A stretch of DNA of 6,183 bases from Desulfosarcina sp. (GTDB lineage Bacteria > Desulfobacterota > Desulfobacteria > Desulfobacterales > Desulfosarcinaceae), in assembly GCA_030642405.1 (NCBI GenBank), contig DAOWNV010000175.1, positions 1 to 6,183 on the forward strand, read 5' to 3'. The notes beneath the pieces were generated by a model that did no database searches, was not told where the DNA came from, and saw nothing but the letters and a program-made list of their open reading frames with translations. The position numbers and the translations under genes were made by a program. Shown here in pieces: positions 1 to 5,516 of this stretch (position 1 is the first letter of the stretch; each line of letters starts with the position of its first letter).

Positions 1-913
1 GGGTATAGTAAAACGCAAAAGCACGGGAAGCTAAGGTCAGAATCGTAAGGGTTTCGGAAAAAGCCAGGATGACACCGATCCCACAGATGAGTAGATAGGC
101 GTGCCTGGAATCTATGTGTTGTTTGGTGACCTCGGCCGTATTGCCACCACCGCCGATGGTGTCCGCAACAGCGGCACTGAACTGGCTCAAAACTGCTGCC
201 GCAATCAACGGGACGGCAAGCAGGACCGATGCCTTACCGGCCAGCATGATGAGGGCGTTATCCTCAACCTTTTCTCCCAGAAAGTGCATCAGGGGGATTG
301 CCAGCAGGATGAACAACAGATAGACGGCAGTGGATATGATTTGAGACCATCGGCAGGAACGGACACGGGTTTCCGTGTCATATTCTTCTTGCAGATAGCG
401 GGAGGTTTCAAACCCCTGAACAACAATCAGCGTTCCGCCGACGATAATAACAAGCGTTATACCAAGGGCCGTTTTTTCCAGGTTCAACAGCATATCCAGC
501 CCCCTGGTGTAGCCGAATAGACCGATGGTGCTGATCAAAACGACGGTTAGAATATGTTCGTTCATGGCGGTATCGATACCCAGCCCGCCCAGCAGAAAAG
601 CGGCAAGGATCCGGATGTAAAAACAGACCGAAATACCATAGGCCAATACCAGCGCAAAATCGGATGTCCGCTCCAGGAACACGGCGCGCGGCGGCGCCGT
701 GCCGGTTTCCATCAATGGTTCCGTGTGCCGAATATTATAACGAATAACACATCCCACCGCGTAAGCCAGACCGCATATCCCGGCCATGACGATCAGCGAG
801 TAGGGGCCGACGGCGCCGTTTAAAATAGGTACGATCACCAGGAATCCGCTCCCGAAGATGGAAGCAAGCGGTGTTGCCGTGGCACTTAAAAATTTCTTCG
901 TATTCTGGTTCAT
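1..913 (-). CDS. APC-superfamily-like membrane permease, N-terminal part (runs off left edge)
   Basis: The frame is open from the ATG at 911-913 to the left edge, giving 304 residues without a stop. The product is very hydrophobic, with about eight likely membrane segments (roughly residues 14-33, 37-57, 85-112, 119-137, 147-168, 190-213, 222-246 and 271-295). A glycine-rich first helix (IFGSGFLVIVPILNG) and a later ADTIGGGGN loop (about 250-258) recall the broken-helix transporters of the amino acid-polyamine-cation (APC) superfamily, so a secondary transporter in the inner membrane is the best guess. The substrate cannot be told. The start was chosen because upstream codons in this frame contain no ATG or GTG before a TAA near 977, and a purine-rich AGAGGC lies a few bases before it. 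The C-terminus is outside the window. Its nearest upstream neighbour on the same strand is the DUF1269 gene. Confident of a membrane protein, less so of the superfamily. Confidence 0.8.
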   Translation of the reverse strand, partial: MNQNTKKFLSATATPLASIFGSGFLVIVPILNGAVGPYSLIVMAGICGLAYAVGCVIRYNIRHTEPLMETGTAPPRAVFLERTSDFALVLAYGISVCFYIRILAAFLLGGLGIDTAMNEHILTVVLISTIGLFGYTRGLDMLLNLEKTALGITLVIIVGGTLIVVQGFETSRYLQEEYDTETRVRSCRWSQIISTAVYLLFILLAIPLMHFLGEKVEDNALIMLAGKASVLLAVPLIAAAVLSQFSAAVADTIGGGGNTAEVTKQHIDSRHAYLLICGIGVILAFSETLTILTLASRAFAFYYT

Positions 914-966
914 GGACCCATTGCCTCTTCTGCGGATTGCTGATCTCCAAGCATTCCTTCTTCCAT
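910..966 (-). CDS. Possible 18-codon leader peptide before the permease
   Basis: This short frame reads MEEGMLGDQQSAEEAMGP. It has a good Shine-Dalgarno (GTGAGG, five bases before the ATG at 964-966), and its TGA stop overlaps the permease ATG as ATGA, the classical arrangement for translational coupling. The peptide is acidic (five Glu and one Asp), has no runs of one amino acid that would suggest attenuation, and has no hairpin with a U tract beside it. It may be a coupling leader, a tiny protein or chance. The evidence is only the ribosome site and the overlap, so confidence is low. Confidence 0.35.
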   Translation of the reverse strand: MEEGMLGDQQSAEEAMGP

Positions 967-1025
967 ATGCCTCACTTTATTCTTGCCAAGACCCTTATGC
1001 TATTTTCTTAGCGAAAGCGGTTGGG

Positions 1026-1511
1026 TTAAACTTCAGACAAAACCGCGCGCAAATGCTCTTCCTTGTCTTTGGTCAAGGAGGTCTGGATCACCGTACCGTT
1101 GAATTGCTGAAGTCCTTCCAGTACTTTGTCAGGGGTTACCTTACGCGTCAGGACGAACAAGGCTGAGGTTCCGGGTTTAAAAGTCTCTCCCAGCTTTTTC
1201 ATAAATCCATCCTCGATACCGATATCCGACAGCTTTCCCGAAATTGCCCCGGCACCGGCACCCACCGCCGCACCGACCAAGGGGTTCAGGAAGATCATCC
1301 CGATCAGCAGCCCCCAGAAGCTCCCGCCGACCGCTCCGGTCGCGGTAAGGTTCATGGCCTGGTGGAGTTTGACTTTCTCTTTCTCGTCCTTGGTTACTAC
1401 CACCACGTCTTCCATTTCGATGAGGTATTCTTTCTGCAGTTTCGCCAGTGCAGCACGCATTTCAAAAGCAGTGTGTTCATCCTCAAACCCAATTACAATT
1501 AAATCACTAAT
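1026..1511 (-). CDS. DUF1269 family protein, apparent ATT start codon
   Basis: The product is about 161 residues and matches the DUF1269 pattern along its length: an N-terminal ferredoxin-like stretch beginning SDLIVIGFEDEHTAFEMR, a VVVVTKDEKEKVKLHQA segment, a glycine-zipper membrane-inserting hairpin (GAVGGSFWGLLIG to VGAAVGAGAGAISG), then a C-terminal domain containing GTSALFVLTRK and ending in VLSEV. Members are small proteins of unknown function, probably membrane-associated through the zipper. Family members normally start MSDLIVIGF. Here that position is ATT (1509-1511), five bases behind AAAGGAG. The frame stays open upstream to a TTG at 1599-1601 with ATGs at 1551-1553 and 1542-1544, but these extra 30 residues look unlike the family and have no good ribosome site. 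Either a rare AUU start is used, or the start was lost by mutation or sequencing error. The family call is secure; the start is not. Confidence 0.85.
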   Translation of the reverse strand: MSDLIVIGFEDEHTAFEMRAALAKLQKEYLIEMEDVVVVTKDEKEKVKLHQAMNLTATGAVGGSFWGLLIGMIFLNPLVGAAVGAGAGAISGKLSDIGIEDGFMKKLGETFKPGTSALFVLTRKVTPDKVLEGLQQFNGTVIQTSLTKDKEEHLRAVLSEV

Positions 1512-1516
1512 GTTTT

Positions 1517-1523
1517 CTCCTTT
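1517..1523 (-). promoter_or_regulatory. Shine-Dalgarno that decides the DUF1269 start
   Basis: The minus strand reads AAAGGAG, then the five-base spacer AAAAC, then ATT AGT GAT TTA. This is near-ideal anti-SD complementarity and spacing, placed exactly where the family's initiator methionine belongs. It argues that translation begins at the ATT rather than at any upstream in-frame ATG or TTG. Confidence 0.7.
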
Positions 1524-1604
1524 GTTTAAGATTAGAAAGATCATTTTTACCATAAAAATGCCAATGAAACCAAACGGGTACCCATCGAAATTTGTATCCA
1601 ATCG

Positions 1605-1925
1605 TTACTCCACCAATATTATCTTCTGATCGTGACACCCTCTGGACAGATCCCCCCCATAGGGGCTACCAGGATCAAGTGTATAATCATATCGAATATT
1701 ACCGTCAGTGGCGTTAACCGTAATTTGTTTGCCGGCTTCAATCTTGCCTTTCCAGATTATTTGCTTCCGGTTTCCATCGTCGTCGGCATCATAGACGATA
1801 ACCCAGACATCATCTTGCTCTGGTGCCATGAGCCTGCAAGAGTTGTCTTCTGCATTTGCATGTACGGTCCATAAAAAAGTCAACACTAAAAAGAATAACG
1901 AAAAGGATCTTTTAAACTTAAACAT
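1605..1925 (-). CDS. Small exported protein of unknown function
   Basis: This gene encodes 106 residues with a clear Sec signal peptide: basic MFKFKR, a hydrophobic core FFLVLTFLWTV, and a likely cut after ANA at residue 25. The mature part of about 81 residues is acidic and predicted to be mostly beta strand. It has two cysteines (30 and 97) that could form one disulfide in the periplasm, and a DADDDGN stretch (46-52) that fits the DxDxDG calcium-loop pattern; calcium binding is only a guess. I do not recognise the family. The start is supported by AAGGAG placed seven bases before the ATG. The 43 bases just upstream are a copy of the tetR 3' end and leader found at 4745-4817, so this gene occupies the same slot behind a tetR tail as the exported ORF at 4507-4737. 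The DUF1269 gene follows on the same strand. Confidence 0.75.
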   Translation of the reverse strand: MFKFKRSFSLFFLVLTFLWTVHANAEDNSCRLMAPEQDDVWVIVYDADDDGNRKQIIWKGKIEAGKQITVNATDGNIRYDYTLDPGSPYGGDLSRGCHDQKIILVE

Positions 1926-1931
1926 ATTTCT

Positions 1932-1974
1932 CTCCTTATTTTCCGTCCGTTTAGACTGGTTTTTGCCTGAGGGC
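1932..1974 (-). repeat. Short copy (43 bp) of the tetR 3'-end/leader repeat
   Basis: On the minus strand this block carries GCCCTCAGGCAAA, then AAACCAGTCTAAACGGACGG and AAAATAAGGAG. It matches 4745-4817 apart from two substitutions and a missing 30-nt segment. The copy includes the stop codon (1951-1953) and the Shine-Dalgarno of the next gene. The deletion is a multiple of three and lies between two GCAAA words, as expected for slippage or recombination between short direct repeats. Confidence 0.85.
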
Positions 1975-2013
1975 TGTGGTTTTCAGCATCTTTGCTTCGT
2001 TAATTTTGTTCAT
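1951..2013 (-). CDS. Possible 20-codon ORF ending in a TetR-like tail
   Basis: The frame reads MNKINEAKMLKTTALRQKPV. It has an excellent Shine-Dalgarno, GGAGGT at 2021-2026, seven bases before the ATG. Its last residues, ALRQ then KPV, correspond in frame to ALRQ and KPD at the end of the TetR protein at 4764-5459, with ten residues missing between. It lies in the same frame as the upstream P-type ATPase remnant. It could be translated as a leader for the exported protein gene 25 bases further on, or be pure debris of a second tetR copy. No independent evidence shows that it is a functional gene. Confidence 0.35.
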   Translation of the reverse strand: MNKINEAKMLKTTALRQKPV

Positions 2014-2025
2014 GCGCCTTACCTC

Positions 2026-2313
2026 CATGAATGTGGGTTCCCGGTTATTTACCTTTTTATCAACTAGCTCGTTGCAACCATACTGTTAAAGCCGAGCCTC
2101 AACTTCAGCCGATGAGAGTCCTTTGGGAGTGGCTTTGAGTTTCTGGTAGACTTTATCAAGACTCATCGTCTGCAAATCATTGCTAACCTTTGAGGTTTTT
2201 GTATTTGAATGATCGTTTTTCTCATTTGAATCGCACTCCTTGTTATTTAATTTTCGGATAGAAAAATTTTTCCAATATGCTCCGATGGTTACTTTTGCTT
2301 GTCGAGGCAACAC
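2026..2313 (-). pseudogene. P-type ATPase N-terminal remnant with in-frame stop
   Basis: From about residue 50 the frame reads TMSLDKVYQKLKATPKGLSS, then AEVEARL, stop TAA (2086-2088), then QYGCNELVDKKVNN. This is the Cation_ATPase_N signature seen in proton- and calcium-type P-type ATPases, where the usual text is close to 'KGLSS-E-RL-QYG-NEL--KK'. The TAA sits on a residue that is commonly Gln, Glu or Lys, so one base change explains it. After KKVNN homology ends: no membrane helices, no DKTGT phosphorylation site and no nucleotide-binding domain appear, although the full family runs to roughly 800-900 residues. What remains is under a tenth of a gene, so it is not a working pump. The first 50 residues (from a GTG at 2311-2313) are low-complexity and hydrophilic; the true start is uncertain. 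Confidence 0.7.
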
Positions 2314-2676
2314 TTTTTATATTTCAGCCCGCTTCCACATAGAGGGTATCATCCTTTTCCGGACGGATACTATAGTAACCCGGTACCGGTGGACACCCGG
2401 ACCGGCCGTTGAGTGATTTATCGTAACCTGATATTAGACGATCGACCGGAAATCGGCAAGCTTTACCGGGCCCATGCTTGTATATTATCCCCCTACTTTT
2501 CCTTGACGAAAGTACCCGGGATGGGGTTTATTGGTGCCGGCCTCATATCCTGGCCGCGGCCGCCTGAGGCCTTTTTCTTTTTCAATTTCTTTCGACTTGC
2601 AATTTATCCGTTCCATCAGGCGGTCCCGTCAATGGGGGGCCGGCGACGATATTTCACGATTGATCCTATAGGGACT
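2314..2676. other. 363-bp stretch without a convincing gene
   Basis: It separates the minus-strand ATPase remnant from the plus-strand PD40 gene. The PD40 frame stays open back to a GTG at 2413-2415, but the 88 extra codons precede a normal signal peptide and do not resemble protein, so I treat them as chance. Seen here: a perfect 10-bp palindrome CCGGTACCGG (2380-2389), a TATAGT box (2371-2376), a candidate promoter (2503-2532), and a GC-rich GGCC-rich segment followed by a pyrimidine run near 2552-2590. That last segment has only a four-base stem and is not a good terminator. Confidence 0.5.
2503..2532 (+). promoter_or_regulatory. Candidate sigma70 promoter for the PD40 gene
   Basis: TTGACG (2503-2508, five of six to consensus) is followed after 18 bases by TTTATT (2527-2532, four of six). 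It would give a 5' leader of roughly 140 bases before the ATG at 2677. This is a motif match only; a second AT-rich box (TATATTAT near 2481) is an alternative. Confidence 0.25.
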
Positions 2677-4287
2677 ATGAAAACCAATAAACGCGTCATT
2701 TCTTTTTTTATAATTATAGTGGCGGCCTTATACCAATGCACCTTAACCGGCCATCACGTTCAAGGTGAGCAAGGTAGCGCGCCGGGGGTGCTGCCGCCGG
2801 AGTACATGTATACATGGCAAAAGCTCGTGACTGCAAGGGGACCGGCGCCAACCGGTACGGACCTGACCATCACCTATCCCTATGATGGTGCTGTTTTTCC
2901 TCCTGAGATCGCAGCCCCCACATTCCGGTGGAGTGACCGCCGCACCGCTTCCACCAAATGGCTTGTTGTGTTTCGTTGGGGCGATACGAAAAACCCTGTT
3001 TATGCCCTTGCCGACAGGCCGCAGTGGACACCGGACAAAGCGACCTGGGAAGCCATCAAGGCCCGGTCTGTGGCCGAGCCTGTCGAAGTTGTGGTTTTCG
3101 GGATTCGCTATACACCGGTGAAGGCGCTGACATCCGAAGGCCGTATCCGTATTTCGACTTCAAAAGACCGTGTGGACGCGTCGATCTTTTACCGCCAGGT
3201 CCCGCTGCCGTTTAAAACCGGCCCGGGTGCGCTCAGACAGATGAAATGGCGCCTGGGAGACATTGCATCCTATGGCAAGCCGGCCGTGGTGATGCAAAAT
3301 CTGACAACCTGCGCAAGTTGCCATCTGTTTTCAAAAGACGGCCGCCTAATCAGCATGGAGATGAATTACAAGGGAGACAGTGGCGCCCACTTCATTGCAC
3401 CGGTTGGAAAGACCATTGCACTGTCTGAAAATAATTTTATGACCTGGAAGGAGTTTCCGAAACCGGACCTGCTGCCGCAAACCAGAGGCGTCTTTGCCAA
3501 AATGTCGCCCAGCGGAAACTACATGGTCGGTACGGTCAATGAGATATCCTACTTCGCATTAACCAATGATCCGGCCTTTTGCCAGCTGTTTTTTCCGACC
3601 TACGGTATGCTGGCCTGGTACGACGTTGACCTGAAACAATTTCATCGTTTGCCCGGGGCCGACGATCGTGAATTCGTACAGACCGATCCAAGCTGGAGCG
3701 GGGATGAAAAATATATCGTGTTTGCACGAGCCCGGACCCGAAATGAGTATCATGACGACATCACCAACATCCGCACCCGGATCGAAGATGCCGACATCCA
3801 GGCGCTCAACCGCAAGTACCCGATCCAGTTCGATCTCTACCGGATTCCGTTCAATCAGGGCCGGGGCGGAACTGCTGAACCCCTGAAGGGGGCCAGCCAC
3901 AACGGGATGAGTAACTATTTTGCGAGATTTTCGCCGAACGGCCGCTGGATCGTCTTCACCCAAAGCAAATCCGGCATCATGCTCCAGCCTGACAGTGAAC
4001 TCTATATTATCCCGACGGCCGGCGGCCAGCCCCGCAGGATGCACTGCAACCGCGCGCGGTTCAATTCCTGGCACAGCTTCTCTCCCAATGGGAAGTGGTT
4101 GCTGTTTTCCTCTAAAGTCAACTCGGCATTTACTGAAATTTTCCTGACCCATATTGATGAAAACGGGATGGACAGTCCCCCGGTGTGCTTATCTCGTTTC
4201 AGTGACAGCCGCTCTGCCGCCAATGTTCCCGAGTTTGCCAATCTCCCGGCCGGAGCAATCCGCAAAATCGTACTGACCGACAATTGA
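2677..4287 (+). CDS. Exported PD40/TolB-like beta-propeller protein with a CXXCH heme motif
   Basis: The product is 536 residues. It starts MKTNKR with a hydrophobic core (VISFFIIIVAALY), so it is exported; Cys21 follows LYQ, a poor lipobox. An N-terminal domain (about 45-200) contains ITYPYDGAVFPPEIAAPTFRW. Next comes CASCH (212-216), a single c-type heme site. The C-terminal half holds PD40 (WD40-like) repeats: FAKMSPSGNYMVG (about 273), PSWSGDEKYIVFARAR (about 336), FSPNGRWIVFTQ (about 416) and FSPNGKWLLFSS (about 466). I recognise the architecture from proteins annotated as PD40 or TolB-like in delta-proteobacteria and others, where TPR repeats may follow; here the protein stops after IRKIVLTDN. 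The likely location is periplasmic or outer surface, with a possible electron-transfer or surface-binding role; the substrate is unknown. The ATG at 2677 was chosen because the signal peptide begins there, though its ribosome site (AGGGA) is weak. Confidence 0.85.
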   Translation: MKTNKRVISFFIIIVAALYQCTLTGHHVQGEQGSAPGVLPPEYMYTWQKLVTARGPAPTGTDLTITYPYDGAVFPPEIAAPTFRWSDRRTASTKWLVVFRWGDTKNPVYALADRPQWTPDKATWEAIKARSVAEPVEVVVFGIRYTPVKALTSEGRIRISTSKDRVDASIFYRQVPLPFKTGPGALRQMKWRLGDIASYGKPAVVMQNLTTCASCHLFSKDGRLISMEMNYKGDSGAHFIAPVGKTIALSENNFMTWKEFPKPDLLPQTRGVFAKMSPSGNYMVGTVNEISYFALTNDPAFCQLFFPTYGMLAWYDVDLKQFHRLPGADDREFVQTDPSWSGDEKYIVFARARTRNEYHDDITNIRTRIEDADIQALNRKYPIQFDLYRIPFNQGRGGTAEPLKGASHNGMSNYFARFSPNGRWIVFTQSKSGIMLQPDSELYIIPTAGGQPRRMHCNRARFNSWHSFSPNGKWLLFSSKVNSAFTEIFLTHIDENGMDSPPVCLSRFSDSRSAANVPEFANLPAGAIRKIVLTDN

Positions 4288-4293
4288 TACCGG

Positions 4294-4307
4294 GTCGGCA
4301 TGCCGAC
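4294..4307. repeat. Perfect 14-bp palindrome after the PD40 gene
   Basis: GTCGGCATGCCGAC is fully self-complementary and lies seven bases past the PD40 stop codon. As RNA it could only form a tight hairpin with a shortened stem, and no U tract follows, so it is not a normal terminator. It might be a protein-binding site or the GC stem of a weak 3'-end structure. Confidence 0.5.
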
Positions 4308-4318
4308 AAAAGGAGCCC

Positions 4319-4549
4319 ATCGATCAGATCGAAGCCCACAACGACGCCTATCTGAAGATTAAAAACAAGCTCGACTATTACAACTTTGCCAAGCAATACA
4401 ACATCCAGAGGAGCAGCCCCAACTTCTGGGCGGAGTCCGACTGGCACTATCAGAAATATCTCAAAGACCAGCCGGTTGAAGCCGGCCTCTTCGATATGTA
4501 TCGTTATCAACGGATTGCCGAAAAAACGAATGCCGGTTTCTCCTGGTGA
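4319..4549 (+). pseudogene. 76-codon reading frame without a standard start codon
   Basis: Reading from 4319, the frame gives (I)DQIEAHNDAYLKIKNKLDY, then continues with NFAKQYNIQRSSPNFWAESD, HYQKYLKD, FDMYRYQRIAEKTNAG and FSW before the TGA. The composition (aromatic, charged, helical) looks like genuine protein, but there is no ATG, GTG or TTG near the beginning, only an internal Met late on. AAGGAG stands three bases before the ATC at 4319, so the original start may have been there, or this is the C-terminal end of a lost gene. It is in the +1 frame relative to the PD40 gene and separated from it by a stop and the palindrome, so a simple frameshifted PD40 tail is possible but not shown. 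I do not recognise the family. Its 3' end overlaps the opposing ORF 4507-4737 by 43 bases. Confidence 0.45.
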
Positions 4550-4737
4550 ACCGGCGAATGAAACAGGCTCTTTTCATATCCCAGGGTCCACAAACAGGCC
4601 CATATCGTTGCGAACCTTCGGCGGGAGGACTCATCCATACCGACTTTCTTGACTTGGCTGTGATCAGCACAAAATCCTGGTCCCGCAGTCAGGAACAATC
4701 CGACCACCATGCAAGCTGCAATGTGTCCGAGTTTCAT
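4507..4737 (-). CDS. Short signal-peptide ORF behind tetR, probably truncated
   Basis: The 76-residue product begins MKLGHIAACMVVGLFLTAGP, followed by GFCADHSQ, a good Sec signal peptide with likely cleavage near residue 24. The mature part is only about 52 residues (SSRRRFATIWACLWTLGYEK, later HSPVHQEKP) and I cannot place it in a family. GGAGG lies six bases before the ATG at 4735-4737, and the gene starts 26 bases after the tetR stop, so the two are almost certainly co-transcribed. TetR genes of this type often precede genes for exported or envelope proteins they control. The small size and the collision with the convergent frame ending at 4549 suggest that the original gene was cut short by a rearrangement, but a genuine small exported protein is possible. 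Confidence 0.5.
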   Translation of the reverse strand: MKLGHIAACMVVGLFLTAGPGFCADHSQVKKVGMDESSRRRFATIWACLWTLGYEKSLFHSPVHQEKPAFVFSAIR

Positions 4738-4744
4738 TCATGGC

Positions 4745-4817
4745 CTCCTTATTTTCCGCCCGTTTAGTCTGGTTTTTGCTCCGGTGTCACATTTAATGCC
4801 AATCTTTGCCTGAGGGC
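4745..4817 (-). repeat. Full copy (73 bp) of the tetR 3'-end/leader repeat
   Basis: The block covers the last 17 codons of tetR, its TAA (4764-4766) and the sequence ACGGGCGGAAAATAAGGAG leading into the exported ORF. It is the longer partner of 1932-1974. The 30 bases missing from the other copy run from GATTGGC to GAGCAAA on the minus strand and encode ten residues (RLALNVTPEQ). Confidence 0.85.
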
Positions 4818-5459
4818 TTTCAACTCTCGTTGACTGGTGTCTATAATCCGATCAGTGATCCGGTTTTTCAGCCCAATAGGATGGTCATGCATGTAGTCCA
4901 GCAAGGAGTTATTGATACCGGCAACGTAACCGTGCATATGCGACCAGATCTGGATCATTTCAACTCGGATCTCATCTTCATCTGCGGTGGTTCCATCGCC
5001 CAGGCACGCCCGTATTCGATCCATAAAAAAGTCCACGCATTTGAGGGCTGAAGTGAGTTCAGTATAGGCCACTTGTTCCATGGGCGTGCCGATATAGTCG
5101 TTGTACTTGGGGACATACAAGGTAAACATGAGGCTGTAGATATTTCCGTGTTCAAGACCAAACGCCACATAAGCCCGGATGGCTGCCTCAAGTTGGTCCA
5201 TAGGGTCCTGCCGGGTGTCGACGGCGGCCACAAAACCAGCGTGAAGCCGTTCGAAGCCTTCTGTCAGCAGGCAGAGATATAGTTCGTCCTGGTTGTGGAA
5301 GTAGTTATAAATCGTTTTGGCAGCGAATCCGAGACGGTTGGCCAGCTTTCGCATGCTGAATCCAGCGTACCCATCAGAGATGATAAGATCCAGCGCACGT
5401 TTCATGATATTCTTGCGTATCGCTTCGATCTCTTCTGGGGTGCGTTGGCTTCTCGGCAT
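4764..5459 (-). CDS. TetR/AcrR family transcriptional regulator
   Basis: The product is 231 residues, slightly above the usual 190-220. The N-terminal DNA-binding domain is clear: helix 1 around IRKNIMKRALDLIISDGYAG (14-33), then the helix-turn-helix FSMRKLANRLGFAAKTIYNY and FHNQDELY (34-61). The rest is a helical ligand-binding and dimerisation domain with aromatic patches (YVAFGLEHGNIYSLMFTLY, MIQIWSHMHGYVAG), consistent with a hydrophobic effector; the ligand cannot be named. The ATG at 5457-5459 follows a GGAGGGG ribosome site. A palindrome at 5496-5508 lies on the candidate promoter, so autorepression is likely. The gene is followed after 26 bases by an exported-protein ORF, probably in the same transcript. 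The last 17 codons exist in a second, shortened copy near 1951-1974. Confidence 0.95.
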   Translation of the reverse strand: MPRSQRTPEEIEAIRKNIMKRALDLIISDGYAGFSMRKLANRLGFAAKTIYNYFHNQDELYLCLLTEGFERLHAGFVAAVDTRQDPMDQLEAAIRAYVAFGLEHGNIYSLMFTLYVPKYNDYIGTPMEQVAYTELTSALKCVDFFMDRIRACLGDGTTADEDEIRVEMIQIWSHMHGYVAGINNSLLDYMHDHPIGLKNRITDRIIDTSQRELKALRQRLALNVTPEQKPD

Positions 5460-5488
5460 GGGCCCCCTCCGATTTAATTTTCACGAGT

Positions 5489-5516
5489 CATTAATGTAAC
5501 GCCGTTACTTTTAATG
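5489..5516. promoter_or_regulatory. Probable TetR operator
   Basis: The core GTAACG-C-CGTTAC (5496-5508) is a perfect inverted repeat of six plus six around one base. It is flanked by CATTAAT on the left and TTTTAATG on the right, which extend the symmetry with one bulged base. Size and position, 30-57 bases before the tetR start and overlapping its likely promoter, are typical for a TetR-family operator. No second copy of the core was seen in the window. Confidence 0.6.

Noticed and set aside
101..520. 139-codon plus-strand frame opposite the permease
   Set aside because: Gln/Asp/Arg-rich composition typical of the antisense of membrane-protein codons; the minus strand holds a long open hydrophobic frame here.
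1126..1629. 167-codon plus-strand frame opposite the DUF1269 gene
   Set aside because: Ser/Pro/Ile-rich antisense of a clearly recognisable family; no ribosome site.
2552..2590. GC-rich segment followed by T-rich run, possible rho-independent terminator
   Set aside because: The best stem is only four base pairs (GGCC/GGCC) and no gene upstream on the plus strand would need it.
3559..4152. 197-codon minus-strand frame inside the PD40 gene
   Set aside because: The opposite strand has conserved PD40 repeats throughout this interval, so this is its shadow.
4199..4510. 103-codon minus-strand frame across the PD40 end and the startless frame
   Set aside because: Hydrophobic by composition, but it spans two plus-strand protein-like frames and has no ribosome site; most likely the antisense of both.
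4461..4670. 69-codon minus-strand frame overlapping the TetR-linked exported ORF
   Set aside because: No ribosome site, no recognisable domain, and the competing frame has a signal peptide and a good Shine-Dalgarno.
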